This document shows positions 50,201 to 61,208 of a stretch of 64,000 nt of DNA, piece after piece. A model generated the notes under the pieces. That model was not told the DNA's origin. It saw only the letters and a program-made list of their open reading frames with translations, and did no database searches. The stretch comes from Triatoma infestans (taxonomy: Eukaryota; Arthropoda; Insecta; Hemiptera; Reduviidae): assembly GCA_011037195.1 (NCBI GenBank), contig JAAEAF010002750.1:18232-82231 (forward strand), in the 5' to 3' direction. Made by a program: the position numbers and the translations under genes. The stretch's first letter is position 1; each line of letters starts with the position of its first letter.

Positions 50201-53200
50201 CAGTCACTTTTATTTGAAAATTTCTCGGGGAAACTGATTTTTTGGGGGTTCTGAGGGAACTGTTGCGTTATGCTTTGTTCTAAAGTATCAATTTGTAAAC
50301 ATAATACATATTAATATGCACTGATAGAAGTGCAAATTTGAAGAAAATCTGTTAACCGGAAGTTTTTGAATTTTCTCAAAAAGATTATAATGATTTTCTT
50401 TAAACTTGGAATGCTCCTTGCAAAGAAAAAATTTTTATTTTAAGAAATTGCCAAAACATCGGTTATAGGTTTTTTGGAAAAATCCCCTGAAAGTTCAAAC
50501 GTTTAGGTATCACCATGGAATCCGAAAGTAGATTAGATTAGAAGCGGGGGGGGGGATCTTCATTCTTCCCTGCGACTGCAAATCTAGTCTATGTGATCCC
50601 TAAATTGTGCAGCACAACCCCCAGCTTTGCCCTCCTGATCAATCCTAGTAAAGCTGAGAGCGGCTCCGTCATGAAGCTTCTAGCTTCGGGATTGCCTGTC
50701 CCCAATTGAAGAAACCTAATCCTCGCCAGGCCGGCGCACTCACAAAGGATGTGCGCCGGGGTTTCTTCCTCTACCTTGCAGAATCGGCATACCGCACTAT
50801 CCGCAAGTTGTAGGTGGTGCATGTGTCTGTTCAGCCTACAATGCCCTGTTAGTAGACCCACAATTAACCTTATATCCCTTCGGGTCTGGCTCAGTAGGTC
50901 TCTGGTAAATTTAGGCAAATGTCTTTTGATGAAGAGCTTTGGCTGCCTCTGTCCTGGTGTTCTCTCCCACCAACGCAGACGCTGTTCTTCTATCCAACCC
51001 CTGATAGAAGTTTGAATGAGGCTCCTGGATAAGCCGCAGAAGGGTTCGGGGCCTATAAAGGTATCCTGCGAACCCTCCCTCGCTAGGGCATCCGCCCTCT
51101 CATTGCCCAGAAACCTTGCTAGTCCCGTCACTCAGGCGAATGTCAACTTGTTCCGAGCACCCACCTCGGTTCGGCTGTCCCACACCAGTCTTGAGACCTA
51201 ATCCAAAAGTAAGTTATCTGTCAAAATTCTTCAACCGAAAGTACCACATTACTGAATTTTCCCCCCCCACTTTTTTGCGATTTATTATACACTTTAAACT
51301 TACAATTTATTATATACTTTATTTAGAGCTACAATTTTTATTTGTAACATTTCACCGGAAAAATTCATTTAAGGTGAGTTCTGGAAGAAGGGCAGGGTTA
51401 TGTTTTCATCTAAAGTGCTGTTTTAGTTTATATACAATTCTATCAAATAAAAAATTGGCTGCGGTGCCTGGGTTGGAGTCCCCTCCCCCGATATAATCTA
51501 ATCTAATCTTAATTAGAATTAAGTATGGGGTTAAAATTCTAGGTTTGAAAAGATCGGTGATCGGAAGTGTGTTTTACTGAAATTATTTCAGTTTTCTACA
51601 ATTTTATCCATAAAAACACCGACAGATTTCATTAAATTTGTTAGACTAAGTATGAATACAAGACCAATCACTTTTGTTGAGAACCTTTTTCCGAGAAAGT
51701 TCAGCCACAGAAGTTTTGGGGAAGGGAAACTCAACGGTTTCCTCCCAAAGTCATTTTATTAAGTTTAGATTCTCCAATTGATATAAAATTGAAGATAAGC
51801 AAATATTTAATAAAAATTACAAGTTTGAAGACAATTTGTCACTTAAATCATGTACACTGCAGTAAGAGAATGTCGTGTGAGTGTTTCTCACCAGATTTTA
51901 TTTTTTCGACATAAAAATGAATGTTTCTCTGTACATAATTTAGACGGCTTTAGGGTGACTACCTTCAACATTGTTAATACTGTCGATGCAAATAATAGAA
52001 ATATAAACATCTAGGTAAAAGATACAAACTACTTTATTAAAAAAACTCTTCACATTATTAAAAAATGATCTCGTTAATAAAAATGGAAGTTCAAGTCTAG
52101 ATAGTTGATCATATCTTACCAAGTTGTGCAAAGAAATTACAGAGCAGGGAGTATGCATTAGCAGTTGCTGAATGAGGTCCTCCATGAGGCCACACAATCA
52201 AAGGCAATTCTTTCACATCGCTATCTAGAGGAGGTCCAAAATATACCGCGCTGTAGTCTCCTAGAAACAGTAAATAATATTATAGAAGTAGTAGTCCTAA
52301 AATAAATATGAATATATTTATGATTAGCTTATTTTAAATTTATGTTAAAAATGCAATTTAAACTTTATGTGCTGATACTAACTGACTAAATCAGTAGTGC
52401 GGCTGGCTTTAAGTCTGATCACATCAACATGGTAGCCTTCGGCAATTGGTGAATGTGGCAATAATGTTATCCACTCCTTCACTCCTGATGTATCAGCACC
52501 GCCCAGCAATAATGATGGCGTTAGACCCATTGAAGATCTCCAACAAAGTACAAGATCTCGGGATACATCCAAAACTATTTCACTAAAAGTTTCCTCAGAA
52601 CTTTGTGTGCCAGATATATCAATCACATTTCCATTATCTGCAAAAATAAGTTAATTATTAATATTACGATGATTAAAAAAGCAAGGTAAAATTTTTTAAG
52701 GGCAAAATATCGTTAAAATATCATAATTTCGTAATGAAAATTTGAGCAATTCCACTATGATTGAATGATCACATTCCGATCAGAAATTTCTTGAGAAATC
52801 AAGAAGATGCTCAACGCTTCCCGTCATATATTACTAAGTATTACTGTTCTATTTTTATAATAAATTGATCAGTATATTTTTTCCCTTTAGTAATAATAAT
52901 TTGGTAACATTTGAAATGTATGCCTCAGTCGGCAAGAGGCGGATGCAGAATTGCTTTTCTTGCTCAGCATCAACTTTTAGCGTCTTTAAAAATGCAATAA
53001 GACCTCACTCCTGAAGAAAAACTGTTATGTTCGACCTTATGTTTTGCCAAAATTTCGAAGGAGTACATGCCCTGTTTCAATTCCCGGGACCGGCCACTCA
53101 AGTTGGCCAACAATTAAGGTGCGGCTCTTGGTTGAAACTATAAATGCAGTAGCAGCTTCAGTAAATTCAACCTCAATTCATGATCCGAAAAAATGTGTAC

Positions 53201-56200
53201 TAGCTGGATCCTTGTCGGAAAGCAATTCACAAGCGACATTCGAAGGAAACAGGATACCGTATTTCCAGTAAATGGTCCTGTAGCCCCCCCCCAAACAGAT
53301 AAAAAAATGAAATCAATAGCTTTTTAATCTGTCATACCAGTATCAATTGCAAATGTTCTAACACTTGCTCGTTGCGGAGTAGATACTAAAAGTGTTTTGC
53401 TATCTGACAACCAGGGTCGATTCAAAGTAAGGCAATATAAACCATAGAATAGATCTCCACTTTTAGTTTTTATCTCCTTATCAATAATATCAACGACTGT
53501 TGATTTCTATAAAAAAAAAAAAATGAAAAAAAATTAAAAATCTTCATTCATAAAATTAAGACTGCAATAAGAAAACTGTCCATTGGTAATATTATTTACC
53601 TTTTTCAAATCCCATTCATATTTCACAATTCGATGACAAGCATGATGTGGTCCATTTATATCCCTTTCAAGCCAAACAAGTTTGCTCTTATCAGGAGCAA
53701 AGACAGGACTTCTTACTGCGCGACCATCATCACTCAATTTTCCTATAATGAATACAAATATATTATTATAGTATACAATTTTTAGCACATTACCATCCAG
53801 TTTCAGGAGATAAATAGAGAAATTTCGATCGAGAGGGCTTATATGACATTTTAATTTATAAGGAGCTAAATAGTTCTTTTATTCACTTAGCATCCTCTAA
53901 TAATTAGGTATAATAAATAAAAATCTATGCGAAACAATCACACGCCTTTCGCTATTACAACTGTCATGTCCATCAGAAAAGTTTTTACAACGAACATTTA
54001 AAATTCATCCAATACTTCATAATGTTATGAAGATGAGGTGAACTACAACATTATAAGTGACGTATCAAAGTAAAGCTTACTGTGGGCCCCAGAACATCCT
54101 TAAAATCAATTTTCCCTAAGTTGTATTTCAAATAAAAGTGAAGATGCATGTGATGACACATTCGCTCAATCAGTTTCGTAGGAAAACAGCTTAAGAAATC
54201 TTAGCTTTAAGTGGATTTTTTATTTTTATTTTTGAGCTGGTATTAAAAAATAAGATAAGAAATCTAGTTAAAGTAGTATGGACATTTGTCAGATGTCTAA
54301 TCGGAGGAAAACGGCCACCTTAGAAACAAAAGTGGAAGGAAGGTGGCGGGGAAAGATGTCTTAGTCTCAATAAAGATTTTTTAAGAGAGACATTTAGAAA
54401 GAAAGATTTGGATTGAAGGAGAAGAAAACAATTCAACAAAAGTTTATAAGAATAGGCAAAATAATAACTACTCATGCAAACTGACGTATTTCTTTGGTGC
54501 CATTCACGTCCCTTATGTGCACGATATATGATTTTCTGTTAGTACAATAGACTAAGCCAAGTCTTCGAGGTGCGTTGTTCCAAGCCACACAAACAATACT
54601 AGCTCCATCAGGTGCCCAAACTGCCTGTCCAAATGACCACTTATCTTCAGCTTCCGATCCATCACAGGCATCAGTACTTATCACTTCTATTGCTTCAGTT
54701 TCTATATCGCATATAGCTACGACTGGTTGGCTTTTACCAACTAGAGTTTCACCCCAGTCTTCAACAAAATCATATTCAGTACCCTGCAAAAAGGATAAAC
54801 AAACAAATTTTTATTTATTTAATAAAATAATATTAATAAATTATAATTTGGGACACTTACAACGATGGCTTCTGAAGACTTCTTAGAACCTGGGCCAAGA
54901 AACGGTTCAGATTTTGGTGTTTTTTTTTCTGCTACATATAAAAGCTTTGTCTCACAAGGGGACCACTCTAGGCAACCAAACTCTCCTAATAGAAATGAGG
55001 CTTTATCCAGATTAATGTAGTAAAACAATTACATCAATTATGAAAAATTAATACCTGAATCATGTCTAAACTATATATATATATATATATTTTTTTTTAT
55101 TGCTCATAAAATATAATTTTTTTAGCAAGAGTTGAGTAGTACATTATAAAACATATACATAATAAAATAACATCATACTTCAAAAAACAAAAAGAAAATT
55201 TTACAAAATGTCAAGTTTAACCAAATTCAAAAACAAAAGAAAAATAACCTTACCCTTAAGAATGGAAAATAAAAACCAAAAAGCAATGAAATAAAATTAA
55301 CAAGCTGTCACACTTTCAGCATGTATTAAAAATATAAATAAATAGAGATATGCCTCTAGGGAAGATTTAACACAACATTTCTTAATTTGAGGGCCTTAGA
55401 AATATAATAGAAAATTTTATTGATTTTTGAAACTGACTCTGGTACCAACAAGTTACAAAATATTAAATTCACATCCAAGACGTCACTAACATATTCGGAA
55501 ATATGGAGCTTACGGAGACTATTAAATAATTTACATTCTAAAACAAAATGTTCTAAGCTATCCAAACTACCCGAATTACACAATGGGCAAATCGACTCTG
55601 GAGAAAACTTATAAGCTGTCCCATTATAAAAAAGCCTATTAACCTTCTTTCCCATTAGCCGCAACTGACAAAATATTCTAAGTTTATTTATATGTATATT
55701 AAACATTAAATACTCTTCTCCCAATCCTAGGGTACTTATATTTCTAAAATACATATTGTAATTAGAAGTCTCTGCCTTAGATATATCTTTACATAAAAGA
55801 TTATTTCTACACGCTTCAATTAGGGAAGTGTAATTATCACAGAGCAGTTTTAAGTCTTGCGCCAACCAGACATCCTGTGCCCCAATCTCGAATAAATAAG
55901 AACTAAACTCGGTAACCCAATTAAAGGGCATCTTTTTGCTATCGCTTAGCTGCAAAAGTCTATCATAGCAATTCTGGGGAGGCGGTCATTACTCATAGCA
56001 AGTAGTTTCCTCCACCAGCCTAGCAGCCGTTTGAACACATTAAATTTTAGATGAATCCTACCAGATTCCAGGCGGACATAGAAATCAGGAATGGAACGCG
56101 GCAGATTCAAAAGAAGCTTAATAAAGCGGACCTGCGCCCTTTCAACTATTTCAGCATATGGAGGGGACCAAATTTCTGCACCATATAAAAGCACATTGAC

Positions 56201-59200
56201 CACAAGACTATCAAACAATTGGACGCTTTATTGCCAGCTTTCACTTTTTACTGACTTGAGAATATCTAACACTGTTGGAATAGCCAAAGAACTTTTAGTT
56301 AAAAAATCTGAAGCAGATTTAGCAAATTTAGCTGAAGAGTAAAGCGGCACACCGAAATATGTAAAATTTCTTTGTACTTCAATCTCTAAGTTATTGAGAA
56401 AGAATTTCTTTAAATTTTTTAATCTACCTGCTCTTTTAAAAGGGACAGTTTTGTTATGTTGAAAATGTGGCTGGGTCCGCAATGCTGGATAACATCCGGT
56501 ATTTTATCCGTCGTAGCATGCATATTAGTTTTGTTCCTGACCAGTTTCGGATATTCATCCATCGTCAGAGCAAATTCACCAAGTTCGTGTAGAGAGTTCA
56601 CTTCAACAAAATGTTTCTGTAGACTCACACTTGTTGGTTGTATATATGTGGGAAGGTATAATGTTTATGAACATACACATATAAGGTTAACTCTTACACG
56701 AACTTTTGAATTTGCTCTGACGATGGATGAAATATCCAAACCGGTCGTTTAAGTGGTTCTCTTTACAATAATCTTCAAGAATCTTAAGTTTCCTCTGTAC
56801 ATCGTGCCACGAGAAGCCAATAATTGCCAAATCGTCGGCATACAGTAATAATAACAGGTCGCGGAGATTGTTAAGATAAACTCCCTGTGCTCCTCTACTA
56901 GTAAAATACTCTACAATATTACAAAGGTACAGACTGAATAATAGAGGGCTCAGAATTTCACCCTGGAGAACTCCAGACGTGACATCTATCATCTCAGATT
57001 GATCTGTGTTATTATCAACATACCTTTTGAGGAATTATACAATTTTTTAATAATCCTGATCACCTTAGGATTCATGCCCAATTTAAATAATTTAGCCCAC
57101 GTTAGATCATGCGCAACACTATCAAAGGCACGGCGGAAATCTACGAATATCACATAAAGCTCCCTACCCTTTTATCTAAGATGGATATTTATCGCAGACG
57201 ATATCACAAACACAGCATCACTGCATCCCCTTCCCTTCCGGAATCCCATCTGCTCCTCGGGTATGATTTTATTCTCCTCAGCCCAATTGCTCACTCTGTT
57301 ATATAAAACTTGTGTAAAAATTTAGTTAATGAGTTCACTAAAGCTATTCCGCGATAATTAAAAGGGTCTCTGGGATTTCCTTTTTTATAAACCATTTTCA
57401 TTCTCAACATACTCCACGAGGCAGGTATTTCTTCAGCGGACCATACCTTATTTAAAAAATTAAGTAAATAATTAATCAAATTATCCGGGAGAAATTTGAA
57501 GACCTCATTTGGAACAATGTCTGGACCAGGGCTTTATTAACTTTAATGGTGGCTAAAACTCGCGCAAGTTCATCTCTAGAGAATTCCGAATCCATTTGAG
57601 GGTCAAACGTACCAAAATAATTATCATCACTTAAAGTTCTAGGGGAGTAAATAGAATTATAGAAATCCGACCAATCGGAAATAGAAATCTCATTTACATA
57701 CTTTTTTTCCCTGTGAATTTTTGTAACGTTTGCCAAAATTCTTTAGAACTACGCGTATCTCTAAAGGAAGATTGGATTATGTCTAAACTATATTACAGAA
57801 AGTGTAGAAGAAAAATACAGAATTGTTTTAACAGTTACAGGATTATTTATTTAATGTTAAACACATTTTGGGCTTCAAAGGCCCAAGAGCCTCTATAACT
57901 CGCTTCCATGATGGGCAGTGAGTTCTCCATAACTGGAGAATCCTGCTCGAAGGATTCGCAGACAGGGCTCTGCGCGTCTTGACCTCAGATGTTGAAATGT
58001 CTTATTTAAAATAATAATAATAAATTGCTTATATTTTTTTGTTTTCAAGGCTAAAGACTGAATACCGCTGAAGCCTAAATCTATTGTAAACTCATTTGAA
58101 AAATATCGAAATGATTAAATTACAGATTAAAAGAAACTCCTCTCTTAGGACAAAGTATGTTGATAAATCATATAAAGCACGCGTTCATTACACAAGGGTC
58201 TGTAGAAAGATACCAGAAATTGGTAAGATATAAGGGTAAAATCAACTCATAAGCTTTCTTTTCCCTAAACATTAAAAGAAATATGTTTTTTGCTCTTATA
58301 ATGTATGTCACTAACCCTTTATGAACTGTGAACATACTTTATGAAACAACTTATATTTTTCAGTTCTCTTCAGTTTCTTTTGCCAGTTTACATTTGCTTA
58401 ATATGAGAAACATATTATATTATTTTTACTGGACAATTAATTATATTAATAAATTACATTACTCAAAGAGGGTCGCTTAAGGTATTTCTTCTCTAATAAG
58501 CAGTTTTGTTGTTCAAAAATACATAGTTAAAATATATAACCCTAACTAATATGTATATCCGTATTGCGCTTTTCCAACTAATTCCATTTCTTTCGATAGA
58601 CAATTTAAAAAAAGAAAATAAGCTTTCAAATAGGCAGAAAATATAATATGGAATTAATGTAATAGGTACAGGAGAAAATGTCACATGGTAAAATGGCTTT
58701 TAATGGAAGGAATGGATGGCTTACTCTCACAAGAGGATTGTTTTTATTGCAAAGTATAGTAGGTTTTATTTTGGTGAAATTTCAAAATAAATACTAATCT
58801 TTTATAATTTTACAAGCAAAATGTTGGTTGGTTGAGACCAAATACTTTGCTTGCTTTATTGATTATTATACTTTGTAATTATTATACTTTTTATTAATTA
58901 TATTTTTATTTTATTATTATACTTTATAATTTTATTTGCAAATTTTCGGAGAAGAGGTTCCAAATTGTGATCAAAGGCAAGAACGACTGATAAAATTACA
59001 GATGCTCACCATCAGTGTAAACATCACCATGTTTTTCAAACTTAACCAGGTCAAACGATTTCCATAGTGTACTCTTGCTCCATATCTCCAAAACCTGTCT
59101 TTTGTTTTGTTTTGATGAAGCAGACGGGACATCACGAAGTACAGCCCGGTAAGTATTGGAAGATGAATAACGAGTTAAAAGTCTAGAAATAATAATTAAA

Positions 59201-61208
59201 ATTATAAAACTAGTATGAAATATATGATTTTGCAAAGAAAGCGAAAATTTTTGTTTATAAAAAAATAAAAATAAAAAAGATTTGTTATAGGTTTTCTATT
59301 ACTTGTTCTTTCAAAAAAGTTTTTGTTCACTCACTCTGTTGTAGTATCAATAGGTCCAAAATTTCGGACTGTTGAATTTCGTTGATCTACTAAATAAATA
59401 ATTTCTGAATGTACACTAATTTCACGATCAGGACTTGCTTGTGACCAAATTGTAGATATGGTCACGTTGTCATCATTCACACTGAGAATTTTACCCGACA
59501 GAGGTGTGGGGATTCTAATCGCTTTTTGAAGCAACTTTACTATTTTATCCACCTACAAAAAGAAAATGAAAAAATAAAATGATGCATTTAGGAGAAAACT
59601 CCCTGTCACTATATAGTTTATAAGGCGTTAAACTACTAGCATCTGGGAAAATAAAAAATACTATTAAAAAGTTCTCTGCTTTCCAATAAAAGGAAAATAG
59701 GCAGAACAGATACAGCAGAATATTGAATTCATGTATTACATGGATACACAACAAAAAAATCACAAAACTAATATACTATTATACATACAGACATCATGAT
59801 GAGGAGTAAAAACTAAATACCTTACATAAAAAAATATGCAACTCAAATTCTGATAAGCTTATCACTGAATAAGTATAAAACAATGGTACTGAATAAACAA
59901 AGTCAAGAAAATAAATCTAATTTAAATCTTTACGATAAGATTCTTATTTACCCAGTGAAACAGATGCTGTTTATATATATGTTCAATATATATATACATG
60001 TATGGGGTACGAAGATCCCAATAGAATAGAAATTAAGAATCCACTAAGAAAACTAAAAAATTATTTGTATTCCAAATGTCATATCATGTTATATGAAGTG
60101 TGTTGATATATATAAAAGCGATGACATAGCTAATTGGAATACAAATAATTTTTTAGTTTTGTTAGTGGATTCTTAATTTCTGTTCTATTGGGATCTTCGT
60201 ACCAAGAGAACTAAGCATTGTCATATTTTTTCAGGCCTTATTCTTTCAGAATTCTCCTTCTCTAGCCCTTTCAGTTATTGAGCCTCTCATAATAATGAGT
60301 TCCAAAAAAATTCTTGTTTGTAAATTTTTTCTTAACCTAAATTACTTCCTGGAAACCTTCATATCCACTTAACCGGAAAAATTAGTAAATAAATTTTGTG
60401 AAAGACTTGTGTCCTACTTTAATTTTTATCATTCTGATTGTATCTAGTCTAAACTTTTCTCCCTATCATGTTCTTAATAAGTCGTGCGAAACCAAATTAT
60501 AAATATACTTCTTCTTAGGATTGGTCTTTCTGAAGACTCAATCAAGGAAGTAGTATAGGCGAACCTTAGATCCTTGATAGCTTTAATCCCCGTCATTGAT
60601 ATTTGCAACAACGATCAACATATTGTTTATGAATTCTAGTTTTCAGTGTTAATTCCATGTATAAGATTTTTCAAGAGCAAGTTTACTATGTCCTCAGCGA
60701 TCATTACATGACTGGCACAATAAGAAGATTCTTTATCAGTAAAGTTTTTAAAAGCCAACTAAGTTACAATTGTAGATTGTTGTAGGGAATTATTACACTG
60801 CGACCTGAAAGACCAATTGTGCCCCCGGAGCCTTCTCAGTGCACTGCCCGCCTCTGAATAGTGTTCTCTAGCTACAGACATCTCTGCCCATCATCGGACA
60901 GAACTAACATACGATATTTAGGTCTAGATAGATCTGTCATCTTTATAAATGGGACGTAAGATTTGCACAAACTATGTCATTTATAAGATATGAGAAGAGC
61001 GATTCCAGAAACCTTACTACAATTAAAAAAAAAATAAAAGGATGTCGAGATTAAATGTGTGCAGGAACATAGAAGCTGATAAGAATACAAGAATAGAAAT
61101 CTGTTTTGCTAAAAAATAAGAGGAAAATATAGAAACATTTAATTTGATCTATCTAGAAAAAATTATATAAATAACATGGACAAGTTTTCATACCTGTTTA
61201 GTGCCCAT
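38224..61208 (-). CDS. APEH: Acylaminoacyl-peptidase (acylamino-acid-releasing enzyme, S9C prolyl oligopeptidase family), complete, with a duplicated exon 11
   Basis: Coding exons on the minus strand: 61194-61208, 59335-59552, 59010-59182, 54861-54985, 54486-54783, 53600-53742, 53338-53506, 52383-52637, 52120-52260, 48848-49071, then 44261-44337 or 44050-44129, 39120-39332, 38224-38335. Total is 2163 or 2166 nt (720 or 721 aa). The first exon encodes only MGTKQ. Residues 1 to about 460 form the beta-propeller; the alpha/beta-hydrolase follows. The oxyanion motif HGGPH is in exon 9, NYRGS begins exon 10, and the triad is S573 (GGSHGGF), D661 (GKKDLRVP) and H692 (EDNHGL). The S-to-D spacing of 88 equals that of human APEH. 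The enzyme removes N-acylated amino acids from short peptides in the cytosol, downstream of proteasomal breakdown (family knowledge). Exon 5 ends at an unusual but phase-required GTCAGT donor. Introns total about 20 kb and carry LINE, SINE, Penelope-type and dispersed repeats. The promoter is shared head to head with RpL10. Confidence 0.95.
39546..39725 (-). mobile_element. Penelope-type fragment, family 1, best-preserved arm
   Basis: It is a single arm in the APEH intron between exons 12 and 11b. It shares the GGTTGGTTCCRCAGAGCTGG block with 3952-3975. The short frame over it merely reads through the ribozyme. Confidence 0.65.
39613..39658 (-). ncRNA. Hammerhead-ribozyme-like motif with intact core (family 1)
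   Basis: On the minus strand: stem I CAUC/GAUG (39651-39654 with 39617-39620), CUGAUGA (39644-39650), one unpaired U (39643), a perfect stem II GGGCG-AA-CGCCC (39631-39642), GAAA (39627-39630) and CCGGUC (39621-39626). Predicted cleavage is between 39621 and 39620. All invariant core residues are present. Stem III is minimal (C-G plus A-U), as reported for Penelope-type hammerheads. The extra U before stem II departs from the textbook motif. Confidence 0.6.
40295..40497. mobile_element. Inverted-repeat fragment with a hammerhead-like core (family 4)
   Basis: The arms (about 40298-40357, CAATGGCCAGAGGAGTTA start; and about 40438-40492, AACTCCTCTGGTCATTG end) are inverted copies. The right arm carries the motif at 40404-40446; the left arm keeps only the GAAAC-side half. 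Confidence 0.55.
40404..40446 (+). ncRNA. Hammerhead-ribozyme-like motif (family 4)
   Basis: On the plus strand: GCUC (40405-40408) before CUGAAGA (40409-40415), stem II AGG...CCU (40416-40433), GAAA (40434-40437), then CGUA and GAGC (40442-40445) pairing with GCUC. Stem III is only A-U and C-G with no loop, so activity would need dimers. Confidence 0.45.
41000..42599. other. APEH intron sequence without recognised features
   Basis: AT-rich DNA between APEH exons 12 and 11b. No ORF, repeat core or RNA motif could be supported here. Confidence 0.35.
42600..43080 (+). mobile_element. Possible retroelement with its own TATA promoter and hairpin tail
   Basis: TATATAAAAGG (42707-42717) lies at core-promoter spacing from an arthropod-type initiator TCATTC (42724-42729). 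The 3' end CGGCGTTATGACC...GCCAATGCC followed by A-rich sequence resembles the LINE/SINE end at 11117-11152. No ORF; possibly a solo LTR or a chimeric non-autonomous element. Confidence 0.4.
44050..44129 (-). other. APEH: APEH alternative exon 11b (downstream copy)
   Basis: This 80-nt exon lies 131 bp downstream, in transcript order, of exon 11a. It has a CTTGCAG acceptor and a GTACGT donor. It too enters in phase 0 and ends in TG of the same Trp codon. It encodes [12 protein letters not shown], then AYISPLSS, then TSDIPDW. It keeps the Arg-Asn-Pro of the human enzyme. Because either exon alone keeps the frame but both together (157 nt) shift it, the pair behaves as mutually exclusive exons. 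Expression of either is not shown by sequence. Confidence 0.88.
44261..44337 (-). other. APEH: APEH alternative exon 11a (upstream copy)
   Basis: This 77-nt exon has a TTTTACAG acceptor and a GTAAGT donor. It enters in phase 0 and ends with TG, completing a Trp codon with the first base of exon 12. It encodes [12 protein letters not shown] followed by TDLTSF and ends SVSDIPDW. It aligns with the human segment between the GQYPE and DIPDW motifs, directly after the nucleophile elbow. It lacks the Arg that precedes Asn-Pro in the human enzyme and in exon 11b. Confidence 0.88.
45662..45987 (+). mobile_element. Short retroposon with A-tail and an 8-bp flanking repeat
   Basis: It starts GC-rich (GGGGAGCCACTGTCTCATGG), and a Pol III-like GGGTCTGAGCC lies near 45691. 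It ends in a GGC...GCC hairpin plus ten A (45950-45975). TCAAACTA flanks it at 45654-45661 and 45988-45995. Confidence 0.5.
46228..46250. repeat. (TA)n microsatellite
   Basis: A short pure TA run in an APEH intron. Similar runs lie at 4927-4944 beside the foldback element and at 55072-55091 in the tail of LINE family C. Confidence 0.8.
46985..47925 (+). repeat. Dispersed 0.9-kb repeat, full copy
   Basis: This is one of the most complete copies. It runs from TATGGTGTAAAACCCTCACG to AAAATCTGGCACGATCGCAA. It includes the TTTCCCGGAAAAATG block, the AAGTTTAAAGAAAATC block and a short CA run at about 47783-47796. No protein-coding capacity. Confidence 0.65.
48150..48580 (+). repeat. Dispersed 0.9-kb repeat, 5' part
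   Basis: It begins AAAAATCTGGCCTGAAACAC followed by the CTTTCTCTTACTGCAG block. A minus-oriented end fragment lies just before it (about 47960-48110). Confidence 0.6.
49333..49395 (+). mobile_element. SINE 3' fragment
   Basis: GATCTTTCAGGTCGCATTGC and CTACAATCTACAAT match the minus strand of 60765-60840. Only the 3' third of the SINE is present. Confidence 0.5.
50140..51900 (-). repeat. Dispersed 0.9-kb repeat, minus copy interrupted by a LINE
   Basis: The minus-strand start is at about 51905-51870 (CACACGACATTCTCTTACTG block). It reads down to about 50140. The LINE at 50531-51199 interrupts it and is bounded by a 12-bp duplication. Confidence 0.6.
50531..51199 (-). mobile_element. LINE family B, 5'-truncated insertion
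   Basis: It is bounded by AATCCRAAAGTA (50519-50530 and 51200-51211, one mismatch). The minus frame 51131-50589 stays open for 180 codons: [15 protein letters not shown] (RNase H end), [33 protein letters not shown], and the knuckle [18 protein letters not shown]. This is the C-terminal part of an I/R1-like pol protein. The 3' tail is (TAATC)n. The fairly long open frame suggests a recent insertion. Confidence 0.85.
53925..54190 (+). repeat. Dispersed 0.9-kb repeat, partial
   Basis: It begins ATCTATGCGAAACAATCACACG and shows the ATCAATTTTCCCTAA and TTTCAAATAAAAGTGA blocks of the family. It lies in the APEH intron between exons 5 and 6. Confidence 0.5.
55356..55955 (-). pseudogene. C-terminal domain of LINE family C ORF2
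   Basis: A 199-codon open frame ends at the element's stop codon. It contains the zinc-knuckle-like CPLCNSG...HFVLEC pattern and hydrophobic helices usual downstream of the RT thumb. It is open but not part of an intact element. Confidence 0.75.
56455..56755. mobile_element. Palindromic Penelope-type fragment (family 2) nested in LINE family C
   Basis: Left arm about 56455-56640 (minus) and right arm about 56688-56755 (plus), meeting around a short spacer. It separates the LINE frames NHLN and KTVPF, which are continuous in related elements. Both arms carry hammerhead-like cores; the right one has lost G12 (CCAAAC). Confidence 0.7.
56537..56572 (-). ncRNA. Hammerhead-ribozyme-like motif, family 2, intact core
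   Basis: On the minus strand: CUGACGA (56562-56568), one U, stem II GGAUGAAUAUCC (56549-56560), GAAA (56545-56548), CUGGUC (56539-56544). Core residues are complete. Stem I is short, with one mismatch. Confidence 0.45.
57800..59009. other. APEH intron remainder
   Basis: AT-rich with an ATT-type run near 58860-58925. A GC-richer block at 57885-58000 (CTCCATAACTGGAGAATCCT type) looks like repeat sequence. No gene was found. Confidence 0.35.
60006..60203. repeat. 69-bp near-perfect inverted repeat (hairpin) in APEH intron 1
   Basis: Arms 60006-60074 and 60135-60203 are reverse complements with two mismatches, separated by 60 bp. The ends are GGTACGAAGATCCC and GGGATCTTCGTACC. As RNA this would fold into a long hairpin. 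It may be a MITE; no target duplication was identified. Confidence 0.8.
60765..60910 (-). mobile_element. SINE copy, minus strand
   Basis: The reverse complement contains GAGAAGGCTCCGGGGGCACA and GGTCTTTCAGGTCGCAGTGT, shared with 25255-25440 and 49333-49395. The tRNA-like head is less clear than in the first copy. Confidence 0.55.

Larger units (their letters stand above)
55077..57778 (-). mobile_element. 5'-truncated non-LTR retrotransposon (family C) with nested insertion
   Basis: It is bounded by a 15-bp duplication ATGTCTAAACTATAT (55062-55076 and 57779-57793). The 3' end on the minus strand is A-rich and then (TA)n. Pieces in order: pre-RT frame (57736-57476), RT fingers with [16 protein letters not shown] (57479-57291), [18 protein letters not shown] and catalytic YADDLAIIG (56992-56760), then after the nested insertion [17 protein letters not shown], a [14 protein letters not shown] block (56218-55950) and a [19 protein letters not shown] knuckle (55620-55530). 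No RNase H is seen, which fits CR1/L2/RTE-like clades better than I/R1; the clade is uncertain. Confidence 0.85.

Noticed and set aside
50749..51496. Plus-strand open frames over the LINE family B insertion
   Set aside because: They are antisense to the recognised RNase H/knuckle frame.
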